Below are positions 35,731-47,386 of a DNA stretch of 64,000 nucleotides, piece by piece. The first letter of the stretch is position 1; every line of letters begins with the position of its first letter. Position numbers and translations under genes: made by a program. The notes under the pieces were generated by a model that was not told where the DNA came from, did not search any database, and worked only from the letters and a program-made list of their open reading frames with translations. Source of the stretch: Acanthamoeba castellanii str. Neff (taxonomy: Eukaryota; Discosea; Longamoebia; Acanthamoebidae). The DNA lies in the NCBI RefSeq assembly GCF_000313135.1, contig NW_004457297.1, positions 318,294-382,293 on the forward strand. Reading direction: 5' to 3'.

Positions 35731-38700
35731 ATGGCAAGAAAGAAACGAACCGCAAGGACGACGCCCACGGTAATCCCCACCACGAGTGCTGACCCCTTCG
35801 AAGACCCAGACCTCGGTAAAAATATAAAGCCCTCCAAAAAACTTGATTAAAAATTTGTGCCACAATTTATAATAATTCAATTTCTGTGGGGCACTTTCAG
35901 TCCAGGCGCAGCGGGTGTTGAAACAAGTCGGCGCGGCCCTGCAAAGCGGCACGTTAGACTATGCCACTCTTCTGACATTCTTCAAGACCGCCACGGAGCA
36001 GTCCTTCCTGGCCCTGCACCCGCTCCACAGCCTCACACGGCCTCACCGTTTCGGTACGAGGGTTTCATTCCGCCCAGGCCAACCGTTTCAGATGTGTTCA
36101 CGACGTGGCCCACACAACTTTAACAATTGTGATCGTGCGTGTGCGCGTGTGCGATGTGGGCGGGTGGGTGTCGGCGGGCACAGACCCAAGGCAGCCCCAA
36201 CAGGACGGGTTCGAAAACAAGGCGATGGCCGAGCTGTTGCTCCGCGCGTTTGGCAGCGACAAGCTGCTCGAACAGGAGCACGAAGGCTGCACGCCCCTGG
36301 GTCGGGTATGCATCACTTCCTTCCCCTTCCAGCCGCCGCACTCCCTTTTTTCACCGCAAATGCACTCACGCGTGCGTGTTCCACAATGGTACCACCAACG
36401 CAGGCCTGCCTCAACAACGACGTGGGCGCCGCACGCTTCTTCTTGGACGCGGGTATCCAGACCCTTCGCCTCTTTCGCTCTCTATTACTCTTTCGCTTTC
36501 GCTCTTTACGCGCGTGCGTGTGCGATCGCTGGTCTTACCGTGCCTTTCTTTGTTCCAGGCGCCGACATGACGAAAGAAGTGAGAGCCAGCAACAGTATTT
36601 CGCGAATGACAATGCTCGCTGCGGCGGGAAGCACTTTTGCCGGTCCAGAAGTGATCAACCTGTTGCTCGACCGCGGCGTGGACCCAAACAAGCGGCAGGA
36701 GCGGAGCCGTACGCGCCGATAACGAAACTATGACACTCTCGCCGCGCGTTGTCTTATCATGGTGGGCCGTGATTGCATCCCTGCGTGTGATTCATGTGGT
36801 CAGGATTCGTACCGCTAGTGGGGCTTGTCAGGGAGGCCGCCTCGCGCGATGTCTTCGACGAGGCAGCGCTGGCCACCGTCAAAGCGCTTATGGATCGCAC
36901 GGCGCGCTGCAGCGACCATGACTTGCTGTTCAAGATTGTGTGCAAAGGAAAGCACCTTGATCTGCTCAAGCTCCTGCTTTCGTACGACGATCAGCTCAAG
37001 GTTCGTCTCCTCTTCCCGCTGCTCGTATTGCGTCGTTCGTGGCGAATGAGGCCAAACCACGTCGTTCGTGCGCGGGAACAGGAGTACAGCCCGCCGACTT
37101 CGAAGGACGCGCTCGACAAGCACCCGCTGATGGTGCTCATCCATACGCACAAGCCGGTCGAGTGGTTCGAGTTGATGCTGGCCAACGGACACAAATTCGC
37201 GCAGCCGATCGATCTCTCGGCGATCGACGCCCTGCACGCGGTACTCGCCGAGGCCGACAAGTTCAGCGACGAAGTGGTCGGCGTTTTCATCAAGTACGGC
37301 GCCGACGTCCGGAAGACAGCGGCCGATACCGGCGAAACACCAATCACGCTCGCCAGTCGCTACTCGTCGAAGGCGGTGCTGCAGATGTTGATCGCTGCCG
37401 GTGCCGATATCCACTCGACCGACGCCTGTACGTCAAGCGCCTTCTCTCCCCACGCAGAATGGTGCAGAGTAATTCAACGTTGCTTACTGCCGCTTCGCTT
37501 CGCTTCGTTTTGTGACAGTTGGTCGGGGTGTGCTTCATGCCACTGTGATGAACGGCCGCGAGAAGCGATTCAAGCGCTTCCTCGACGTACGCGTCTCCGT
37601 TTTCCTGTTCCTCTCTGCCACCCTTTGCTGCAATCACACAATTCACGTGTGTGGTGTGTGCAGCAAGGCGTCGACCCGTGGCGCAAAGACATGGCGGGCA
37701 ACTCGTTGTACATCTACGCTATTGTTGGCCAGGCCTGGTGGGCCGTGACTCACCTGATCGATCACGTGCGTCGTCCGCCCGGCGACGATCATCTCGGAGT
37801 ACCGTGGTGGCTGGAGGAGCGCGTGCAGTGGCAGCTGCGACAGCCGATCACGCAGGCCATGAAGGACCGCTTGGACGCCCTCCGGTCGCGCGACGACGCC
37901 CGCATCGAGGCATCGCCGCTGGCCGACGACCAACAGCGCAACATCGTCGACAACATCCTACCCCGCAATCTTGTGTCCGACGGTGACGGTATGGTCGAAG
38001 TGGTCGCCGACGACGAGTGGGCGGAGAGGAATGCCAAGTACAAAGCCTTCCTGTGTGCCGTCGACAACAGATTCGAGCTGCAGCGCGATGTCTCCCCGCT
38101 GCGCCTGTTCATCATGGCGCGCCAGCACAACTTGGTGCGGCGGGCGATGAATGCGAGACCCGAGCTGGCGCTTCGAGAGGAAACCAACTTGGGGCTAGAC
38201 GGGACGAAGGCAACGCCGCTCGAAGAGGCAGTCGAAACAGAGTCCTGCTTTTTGCCCATTCTTTCTGCGTTGAAAGCCAAGGTTCGTCCGCCGAGTGCGT
38301 GAGTGCGTGTGTGCGTGTGTGCGTGTGCCTGCGCGTGCGTGCGTGGTGTCGTGCTGACCACGATGTTGGCTGATTGTGGGTACCTCGTGATGTGGGCGCA
38401 GGGCGTGGTCATCCCGCCAGACTTGCGGCAGAAGGTGATGCACATCATGTTCGCCGGCGACGACATTACCAGCTGGCCAGAGCTGTTGGAATTGCTGCCA
38501 CTGCTGGGTACGGTGGACCTCAACGAGCCGGACCCCAAGTCAGGGCTGACACTCCTGCACAGGGCTGTCGCAAAGTATGTCACTTGTCGGTCGCATGTCG
38601 TGTCGTGTCGTGTCGTGTCGTGTCGTGTCGTGTCGTGTCGTGTCGTGTCGTGTCGTGTCGTGTCGTGTCGTGTCGTGTCGTGTGTCTTGTCTAATATTGT

Positions 38701-41700
38701 GGGTGGCGTGTGTTGTGCCACGCGCCGTGTGAACAGCGGTGAGGAGGAGTCCATGAGCACTCTAGCCGCGTTGCTGCGGCTGGGCGCTGATCTCGAGGCA
38801 AAGGACCGCAACGGCAAGACGCCCCTCTTCCAGTGTAAAAACAATCAATCAATCCTTCAGCTGCTCCTGGCCGCCGGCGCCAACGTCGACATCATCTATT
38901 CACGAAAGCATCGCTCCATCGGTACTTGCTTTTCCTCTCAGCTTCGCTTTTCGTTCTTCCTTTGTTTCGCTCTTTTTTGACCGCGCTGGTGCAGGCACTG
39001 AAGAGAGCAAGAAGAAGAAGAAGAAGAAACAAAATACGGAACAGAAGGCCAGGACGGGGAAGAAGTCGGCCCTCGCATTCATCGCCAAGTGTTTCAACGA
39101 GTATGCAACACCACTGCTGCCCCCCCCCTTCTCTTTTTCTGTCCAGAGCCTCACACTTGTGTTTCTGTGTCAACAACAGAGCAACTGCGGACACCGTGGC
39201 GACTTACGCCCCATTGAGTCCGGCCCACGTGTACTACCTCATTCGCGCTGGGTGGTGGAATGTGGCCGCCACGCTCCTCCTTGTACGTGCCCCGTAGCAA
39301 TTCATTCGCCCTCCACTGATTGCTCACTCACTCACTCGCTTCACTCTTCACAAAGAGGCTGCACCGGGAGGGCAAGATACTGGAATACCTCCAGCGACCA
39401 GACCACAAGAGTCCGCTCTGGGCTGTGGTCAAGTCAGAACCAAAGCGCAAGGTCAGCAAACGCCCCCTTTCCTCTGTATTTATCAAAGCCTTCCGAGGTG
39501 CGTTCATCTGCGTATGCGGTGCGTGTGCGTGTGCGGTGATGCGTGTGCGGGTGTTGAGCTTGCCTTTGTACGATTCAGGCTTCGATTATGTCCCGGGGAG
39601 GAATAAGCACGGCCGGTCTCTCCTGTGGGAGGCCCTGACACAGCCCCACCAGCTCCAGTCCGGGTGCATGGAATTCGTCCTCCGGTACTCCGCCGCCGAT
39701 CTCTGCACAACCAACGACCAGGGCGAGTCGTGCCTCGTTGTGGCCGTGCAACACGGCAACGTCGCTTTTCTCGACGCCATCCACAAACTGCTTCAGCAGA
39801 AGAAGACCGACGAACAAGAAGAGCTCGCGCTGCAAGAAGTCGGACAACTGCCTCTTCGCGAGCAAGTGCGGGCCATGGTGCAAATGAAGAACGCACGAGG
39901 CCAGACAACGCTGATGGCCGCCATCCGCCCGTTCTCGTTCGCGTCCTGCGCCAACGTCCCTCTGGTACGTGTGCGAACACTCTTTTTCCCCCTTTTACCG
40001 CGACGTCGCGCTTGGCACTCATATCCACAGGGGACGTCAAACAGGTGAGCAAGCTACTGGAGTTGGGTGTAGGTGTGAACGAAGCCGAGCTCGAGACAGG
40101 CAACACGGCCCTGTTCTACGCCGCCACCACCAACAGCATTCCCCTCTGCGAGTACTCCTCTTCTCTATATTTTTTGACTCAGTTATGTCGTGCGTTGTGT
40201 GTTGTGTTGGTGAGTCGCTGAAAACGGAGGCACGCCCTGCCAACCTGGTGCAGGAAACTGGTGGCGAGTGGGGCCGATGTCAATGCGAGGAACAATGCGG
40301 GAGAAACACCACTGTTTGCAGCCGGGCGACACAACCACTGGCACACAACGCTCTACCTCCTCCAGGTAACCTGTTCATTGCGCTCTCACTTGCGTCTTTC
40401 TGCGACATTGACACACGACGCACACACGACGCACACACAACACACGACACAGCGCGGGGCGGATCCGCACGCCACGAACAAGGCCGGCGAGTGCGTGCTC
40501 GTGGCATCGTCGGCCCTGTGTGCGGCCATCATTCACGACTTTGTCACACGACCCCACTCGCTTGCCTTCATCTCTGGCCAGCTGCTGCCGCTCCTCTGCC
40601 CCGGCATCCAGTTGCCCCAGCCCCAGCCCAGAGCTGCCGCTACGACCACAACTGACGCTGCTGCCCCGCCAACGGACCCAATGGTGGTCGAGGCCCAGAC
40701 CGGGTCCAGCGTCGGCGGCGAGCCAGCGGCCACACCGCTGAAGCCGCTGGTGAACTACTTTCCAGAACTCGTGCCAGCGACGGCGGCGGCGCGCAGGCAG
40801 GTGGTGGCGCGGGTGACTGAGCTGCTGGAGCGGGTGCTGGAGACGATGCAGCTCTACCAGGGCGCGCCCAGCGATACGGACCCGACGTCGGCCGCGCGGG
40901 CCGACCGCGAGGCTGACCCGGAGACCGACCGGCGGGCGCGGTGGGAGCGGAATGGGTCGCTCGCGGGCCTCAAGACGCAGCTGGCCGGGTGGCTGCGGGC
41001 CAGCCAGGCGCGCATCCCGCGCATCACCCGCAACCTGTCCTTCTCGACGCTGAGCGAGAACGAGATGGCCCTCTACCTGCGCCAGTGGAAGGCCCTCCAG
41101 GCGCGCAAGCGGAAGAGGGAGACGGCGCCTGTGGAACCAGCGGAAGAAGATTCGCAGTCGCAGGGCCTGGATGACGCCGAGCACGAGATCGACGTCAAGC
41201 GGCCTCGCCTCGCTTTGCGTACCACCCACCCTCCCAAAATGACCCCTTTCTCTTTCTTACTTTTTTGGTGTGTGTGCGGTGTGTGCGTGTGTGTGTGTGC
41301 GTGTGCGTGTGCGTGTGCGTGTGCGTGTGCGTGTGCGGCGTCACGCACAGACGACGATGATCTGCCGGCGGAGCCTCAGCTGGTGGTGCCCGACCTGGAC
41401 ACTATCCCGCTGCCGCCGCCCTTCATTCCCGCCTCGGCCCGCTCGCTCCAGGGCGAGCGACACCGCGTGGTGTCGGTGATCGAGCGCACGGCGGTGGTCA
41501 GTGGCCGGTCCGAGGGTCCGATGGGTGAGGCCATTCGGCGCGCGACGATGGACAACGCCGCTCAATGGGCTGTAGGGCTGATGGACGACGACGAGGGCTA
41601 CCTTCGCGACGCATTCCTCATGCGGCTGTCTGCCGGCCACCACCAGCCGACCACGGTCGTGCTGCAGGCCCTGGTGGCCATGCGCGGCGACGGCATCGCC

Positions 41701-42860
41701 AGATCGAAGTCCGCGATGACGACAAAGAACGAAAGCGAAAGCGAAAGCGAAAACGAAAGCGAAAAACGAGAGAAAGGAAAAGAGAAAGAGAAGGACCAGA
41801 TGGAGACCGAGGGTGATGCGGGCACGCGCGCGGACGAAGACGCCGGCCTCGTCTACTACGGTGTGTGGGAGAAGGGGAGAGAGGCGACGCCGCAGCTGTT
41901 CGCCACGCGCGAGGAAGCCGTGATGGAGTTCGAGAGGCGATTCAAGGCTCTCACTGGCAACGCATGGGCCGAGCGACAGCACCAGCATCGCTACATTCAG
42001 CGCCCGCGCCCTCCCGCCGCACACGGAGCCGAGCCAGTCAGCGGTCCATTTACCTCCGATTCCACCACGACCACGACCACCGCGCCGACGCCGGCCCAAC
42101 AGAGCGAGGCGGAGGTCGAGGCAGAGTTTCTCTATCTGCCGACCAACCACGAGGCGGTGTGCGAGCAGCTCCAGCACTCGGGAAGTGGCAACGACGAGGT
42201 GGAGCGAGTCAAGGCTGCCCTGCCCGCACCCGGTACAGTCACCGCCTGCGCCCTTCGACTTTTACACACCACTTACTTCTGTGTGTGTCCAGGGGACATT
42301 GACACACGGTCGGACGAGCAGCGGGTGTTCGACCTGTTGTCGTTCGTGTCCAACAAGCACCAGATCTTCGGCTACTGCCAACGGTAAGCCCACATTAACG
42401 ACTGCGAGTCCGCTTGATTGTCCTTTAGTTGCGCTAATGCATCACCATCACCCTTGGGTGCAGGGTGGGCCTGCTGAAGGTGGCCACGCTGGGCCAGCTC
42501 ACTGCGGCCCAGCTCAAGAATGCGAGCAACATTCTCGACGTCATTTCTGGTATGCGTCTACATTCCTCACCATAGCTGTGTGCACCTGGAATTCAGAGCA
42601 TTTACCCCACGACACACATACGGGGGGGATCGATCTCGCAGGGATCTTGGCCTACGAGGACGAGCTCAAGCGGCTGTTGCGTCCGCTGCCGCCGCACGTT
42701 GTGCAGGCGCGCCAGAAGCTGTCGCACATGTTTCACTGCGTGCTGCCGTTCGACTTCACCGCCAGCAACTCCTCGCCCGAGGTCATCGACACCCACCACA
42801 AGCTCGCCCACAAGGCCGACATTCTGCAGGCACGCAGCCTCGCCTTGTCGCAGGCGTGTG

Positions 42861-42892
<32 letters not shown>

Positions 42893-44243
42893 TGCGTGGT
42901 GGTGCGTGCGTGCGTGCGTGCGGTGGGGTGTGCGGGTGAACTGACACATAGCTCCAGTCGCTGCAAGAGATCGGAATTGGGCTGGAGGTGTTGCACGAGG
43001 TGTCGCTGCCGCACAAGCACGCGGATGGAGCGGCCGCGGCAGAAGACGAAGCGGAAGAGGCCGAGGTGACGATCGACGAGCGCGCCGACGAGCCGCTCAA
43101 AGCCAACGACCAACGGACAGCCCTGGCGCGTATGCGGCTGCTCTGCAACGCGCTCAAGGCCAAACTCACGCCCCTCGACAAGCGATCGGGTATCTAGCCC
43201 GCCCAACCAACCCAGTTGCTGGGACACAAATTGATGTGCGTGTGCGATGGCGTGTGCGGTGGCACCTGCGGTGTGTGCCAGACGAATGGAGGATGATCGG
43301 GGAAGTGATGAAGGGCAAATCGGCAAAGGTCATTGACGCCTTCGCGGTGGAGCGCAAGGGCGAAGAAGAACGCTACCGGCCCTACGCCAACCTGCCCAAC
43401 CGCACCCTCCTGTACCCCCCTCTTTCTTCTCTTTGCAGGACCCCCATTCGCGGGACCGCCGGCTCACCAGCAGTACTGCGATTACGCCGCGGCCTACAGG
43501 GGGCACGGTACGGGCGTGGCCAACGTGATGGGCATCCTGCGCAAAGGCCTTTGCATCAAGCCTATCGGAGCAAGAACCAGCGGCGCCACGTTTGGGCCAG
43601 GCAGTACGTCTTCATCTCTTTCTCTTTCTTGTTCACTCATTTCACAGGGTTCTTATTCACATGGCCGCTTACCAGAGTGTGTGTTTGTGTGCGTGTGCGT
43701 GTGTGTGTGGTGATCGATGAACAGTCTATTTCTCCGACCTGCCCAACAAGAGCATGAACTACATGAAGCTGGACTCGGAGGTGGGATGCTTCCTGTTGTG
43801 CGAGGTAGCGCTGGGCGAGGGCCTCATTCGCCGCACCACCAGGGGCGGCACCACCCTGCCTCCCGTACGTTGAAGAGTGTTCTTTCTTCTGCAACCATGC
43901 CGGGCATGCTATCATGTCGCCCTCCTCTCTGACCGACATGTGGTGTTGATGGTGCGGTGCCGGTGGTGTCGACCAGGGGCGACACCACTACCTGGGAGTG
44001 GGCAAAACCGTGGCCGACCCACACCTGGCCCTCCACACGTACACAACCCCGTCTCGCCCCCGCACCACTCGGGCGCTGCACTCACCACACACATCTCCCA
44101 GGGACGGGGGCGTGACGGTGCCGCTGGGCGAGACGGAGAGCCGGCAGGGCAGGGGCTACAACGAGTTCGTGATCCCCAACGAGGACCAGGTGCGCATTCG
44201 CTACCTGCTCCTCCTGAACCGTGCCACCGCACGGCGCAAGTAA
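35731..44243 (+). CDS. Ankyrin-repeat poly(ADP-ribose) polymerase (ANK - WGR-like - PARP)
   Basis: ATG at 35731 (MARKKRTARTTPTV); TAA at 44241-44243; roughly 2,000 residues. Ankyrin repeats run from about 36200 to 40500 (e.g. GETPITLASRYSSKAVLQML; NARNNAGETPLFAAGRHNHW). A linker with an RKRKRE basic patch follows. Then come a WGR-like segment (LVYYGVWEKGREATPQLFAT, FERRFKALTGNAWAER) and the PARP regulatory helices (QRVFDLLSFVSNKH; LGQLTAAQLKNASNILDVIS). The catalytic domain shows HGTGVANVMGILRKGL (catalytic His, if 43412-43499 is an intron), VYFSDLPNKSMNYM (Tyr), GVGKTVADP and YNEFVIPNEDQVRIRYLLLL (catalytic Glu). The H-Y-E triad predicts a true poly(ADP-ribose) polymerase. One long exon (from about 40453) links the last ankyrin repeats to the linker, so this is a single gene. 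Likely nuclear. It ends 69 bp from the next gene, tail-to-tail. Confidence 0.86.
38596..38682. repeat. (TGTCG)n pentanucleotide repeat in intron
   Basis: About 17 tandem copies of tgtcg lie within an intron of the ankyrin-PARP gene, between the exons ending LLHRAVAK and starting SGEEESMSTL. CG-rich, unlike the GT tracts. Confidence 0.92.
41271..41338. repeat. GTGTGC microsatellite in intron
   Basis: Tandem gtgtgc/gtgcgt units in the ankyrin-PARP intron between RPRLALRT and DDDDLPAEPQ. Confidence 0.8.
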
Positions 44244-44312
44244 AAAATGAAAATGAACTGAAAAAACAATCTAACGCTGCACTGCCTAAACTGACAACAA
44301 CCAGTACTGTAC

Positions 44313-45883
44313 TTACTGGGCCTGGTCCATGTTGCGGTAAACGCCGTTGGTGAGGGCGGCCACCTGCTTCATGAACGCCGCGCTCAGCTGCTTGTCCGCC
44401 GCGCTGTCCGGACCCAGCAGGAACGCCGTCGCAAAGATGCGGATCTGACGGTCGGCCGCGCGCTGGGCCTCCCACTGCGGGATGGCCTGCAGGATGCGCG
44501 GCGCCAGGCCCGGGTCGGGCACGCCGTCGGTGAGCAGGTAGACCGCGACGGTGTCCTTGGACGAGCTGAAGGCCAGCTGGAGACCCGCGTACGTGTTGGT
44601 CGACCCGCCGGCGCGCAGGCCCGCCACGAAGGTCAGCGCGCTCTATCATATGTGTTGTGAACCGGTTAGTTGGGAAAGAAACCAACAACAAGGCTTCGTG
44701 TGCGGTGGTTGTGGTGTGCGGCCGTGTGGGCATGAATGGATATGTGGATGGCAGGCAGGCAGTCAGTCAGTCAAGTAGTAAGTACCTTGATGTTGGCGGT
44801 GGTGGCGTTGACGGGAGCGCTGAAGAGCGCGCGAGCGCCGCTGCTGTAAATGATGACGTTGAACTGCTGGTAGGGCTTGAGCTGCTCGCTGATCACCTGG
44901 CTCAGGTGCTGCTGCACGTAGGACAGCCGCGAGTAGGTGGTGCCGTTGAGGGTGAACGGAGTGTCCATCGAGCCCGACACGTCGATGACGAACGTGGCCG
45001 ACAGGGCCGTCACGCTGCCGAAGATGCAATCCCTGCACCACGTCGACATCCACCAAACAAAAGACAAGCAGTAAGCCACGCACGACACACGACGACACAC
45101 GACGCACACACGACGCACACAGCACACAAGACACGGTACCGGCTGGCGACATCGCGGAGGATGGCGTAAGCGGCCTGCTGGTCGAAGCTCAGGGACCAGC
45201 ACGTGGTGGCGATGAACACCTTGTTCTCGTCGGAGGCGTTGAGCAGCGTGTCCTTGATGCTCTTAAGCACCGTCATGCGCTCGGGCGAGAAGGAGATCGC
45301 GTTGAGGACCTGCACGAACTCGGTCGTGTTGAGGCCGATGATGAACGGCGACATGAAGGTCATCGCCTGTTGTGTCGTGGTTGGTTGGTTGTTAGATGTT
45401 GTTCCCAGCCATTAGTGGGTGCGACCATTGGTTGAGATTGTCGGTTAATAATTGCCCAAAAATGTGAGTAAGTAAGAGTACGAGAGGGTACGGGGGTACC
45501 ATGACTTTGTCGTCGGTGAAGGAGAGCGCCCCGAGAATGTTGACAATCTGGGCGCCGGAGAAGACGCGCGTGTCGTTGGCCACGGACTTCTGCAGCAGGG
45601 CCATCTTCTCGCTCGACTGGCCAAGGTTGTTCATCGCCTGCACCAGAGCCTGCGCGTGCCCGTGTTTGGAGCGATCGGAGTTTAAAAATATGAAAACGAC
45701 AAAGCGGGGGGGGGAAGAGAGAAGAGCGGGGGGTGGGGGGGGTACCTGAACCCAGGCATCGGGGCGGACGTCGCTCTGGGGACACGCCTGCTGCTGGGCC
45801 TTGGCCGCGGAGGGCGCCAGGAGCAGCACGGCGACGAGAGCGAACAGCACGGTAAAGCCGATCAGGGACTGGGTGCGGGCCAT
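44313..45883 (-). CDS. Secreted DUF4476-like / von Willebrand factor A protein (copy 1)
   Basis: Minus strand. ATG at 45883-45881; TAA complementary to 44313-44315. Residues 1-29 form a signal peptide (hydrophobic FTVLFALVAVLLLAP, cleavage near AKAQ). Two helical repeats follow: FSGAQIVNILGALSFTDDKV and TTEFVQVLNAISFSPERMTV, the latter with KDTLLNASDENKVFIATTCW. These match DUF4476, whose pattern is 'L..FSFD..K...'. A VWA domain follows with the MIDAS motif DVSGS, the strand FNVIIYSSGARALFS, the Thr of AGGSTNTYAGLQLAF and VAVYLLTDG. It ends YRNMDQAQ. Five exons; no transmembrane segment at the C-terminus. Probably a secreted metal-dependent adhesion or matrix protein; the ligand is unknown. 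A nearly identical paralogue starts the minus-strand cluster at 62957. An inverted CCAAT (attgg, near 45969) lies about 85 bp upstream of the start. Confidence 0.88.
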
Positions 45884-46380
45884 GGTTGGTGTGTTGTTTG
45901 TAGAGGGCGAAACAAACAAGAAGCGGTAGAGCCGGACCAGAAATGGGAGACAGCACTAAAGTGTCGGGGCTGTAGGACCGATTGGACCTATCAGACTACC
46001 CCACTATGTGGAAATGAGCAACGCAATGAAACAATGGTCGACAGGCTCGAACAGTGGTCGACAAGGTGGGCGCCAGCGATAAACCAAACCTTTTAGCACC
46101 CACCGTGCTGACAAATGGGGTGTTTTGAGGTTACTTTCCGAATAACACCCCATGCACAACTCTAAAACACACTTCCCTCGCACCACACTTCGGACACACT
46201 TGTGCCTCCACACTGACCACCTGTAGGGTCGCCGGTTGCAGGGTCACACCGGTGTCACAACGCACCACCCGCACCACCAGGCTCCACTTCTCCACAAGAA
46301 GTCGGCATTGAACGCGCAAGTGCTGCACCACTCATGATGCACGTTTCTGTATACGCAGAAACTTCACTTTATCACTCGGA
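45884..46380. other. Upstream region with degenerate coding-like fragments
   Basis: The first ~100 bp should hold the promoter of the VWA gene. Beyond it, minus-strand frames at 46004-46213 and 46131-46331 look partly protein-like. The second contains CPKCGAREVCF, a zinc-knuckle-like CxxC pair, but it lacks an ATG and follows a stop. A 7-bp inverted repeat gtttctg...cagaaac sits at about 46344-46363. This may be the remnant of a mobile or captured element; no family could be named. Confidence 0.35.
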
Positions 46381-46786
46381 AAAAACACACATTCCTTAGC
46401 TCAGAAGCGCATCTTCCAAGACACTCCTTTCACTGCCAGCTAACGTGCACACAGGTAGCAATCCACTGTGTCAGACTCCCGGCTGGCAATGGTCATGGCT
46501 TGCAGTGTTAAGGGACATGGCTGAGCGCTTGGGATTGATGATCAGCCAATGCACTGCAGACAGGACCCTTCTCACAGTGGGACCCACTGCTGCTTGGCTC
46601 CTGCCCCTTGAGTGGGCTATTGCAGCTGGACTGCAGCCTCTTCTCCTCAAAGCTGTGCTTGTGTTCTCCTTTCACTTTGTTCTGGAGATTGAATGTTTGC
46701 TGGTGAGCAAATGTAGGTGGTGGCATTGATCAGATGCTTCTGCAGAGGCATGACAGAAGGGTACTTCTTGACCAGAGTGCTCTTGA

Positions 46787-47386
46787 TCACTGCAATGGAG
46801 AGCTGCCAGAGAAGAGCATAGAAGCTGGAAGAGATGGCACTTTGGTGGAGGGAATACTGCTGATGGGTACTTCATGACAGCAGAGCCAAGCCTTTTTCTG
46901 CTGATTAGATGTGATTTTGCTACAGCTTTGAAGGGGAGGGTGTACCTGTTGCCAACACATTGGCAGAGATGAGACAGCTGAAATATTCCAACATGGGATC
47001 TCTCCATCTTGCTCAAGCAGGGTGAGTTGAATTGCAGCCTGCTCATAATCCTTTATCCCCTTATTACTCCTGTCACAAGTGGGCATGAATGCCTTCAGAT
47101 GAAGAGTGAGATGGCCACTCAGAGAGTTAGTAAAAAATACTAATAATTCATAAAGAGTAAATGGACTGGCCAGCCAAAATGTGTTTACCTTCTTCATTTT
47201 GGCTCTGTTGATTTGACAAAGTAGGAAGTAAACTACCAGTGGCATGCCCTTGGCGCTCACTTGCTTGAACAGGTACTGATGGCAAGAAACTGTGTACTCT
47301 TTCTCATTCTTGATTGGGCAAAAGCCCAACAGGTGCATGTTGCCCCACCAGATGTCCTTTGGGGAGATGGTGGTCACTTTCAACAT
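46787..47386 (-). pseudogene. Unidentified open frame in CG-depleted block
   Basis: About 199 codons are open on the minus strand from an ATG at 47386-47384. Protein-like stretches are KVTTISPKDIWWGNMHLLGF, GMPLVVYFLLCQINRAKMKK and VNTFWLASPFTLYELLVFF. It contains no CGN arginine codons, as expected in a block nearly lacking CG. No known family recognised. It may be a surviving piece of an older gene; upstream and downstream frames do not connect cleanly. Confidence 0.25.

Noticed and set aside
38596..38682. CRISPR-like or satellite array
   Set aside because: It is a simple pentanucleotide microsatellite inside an intron, without spacers.
43440..43500. Reading 43440-43500 of the PARP gene as exon
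   Set aside because: Keeping it puts the catalytic HGT segment out of frame with the preceding exon; removing 43412-43499 as an intron restores the PARP consensus LL-x-HG-T/S.
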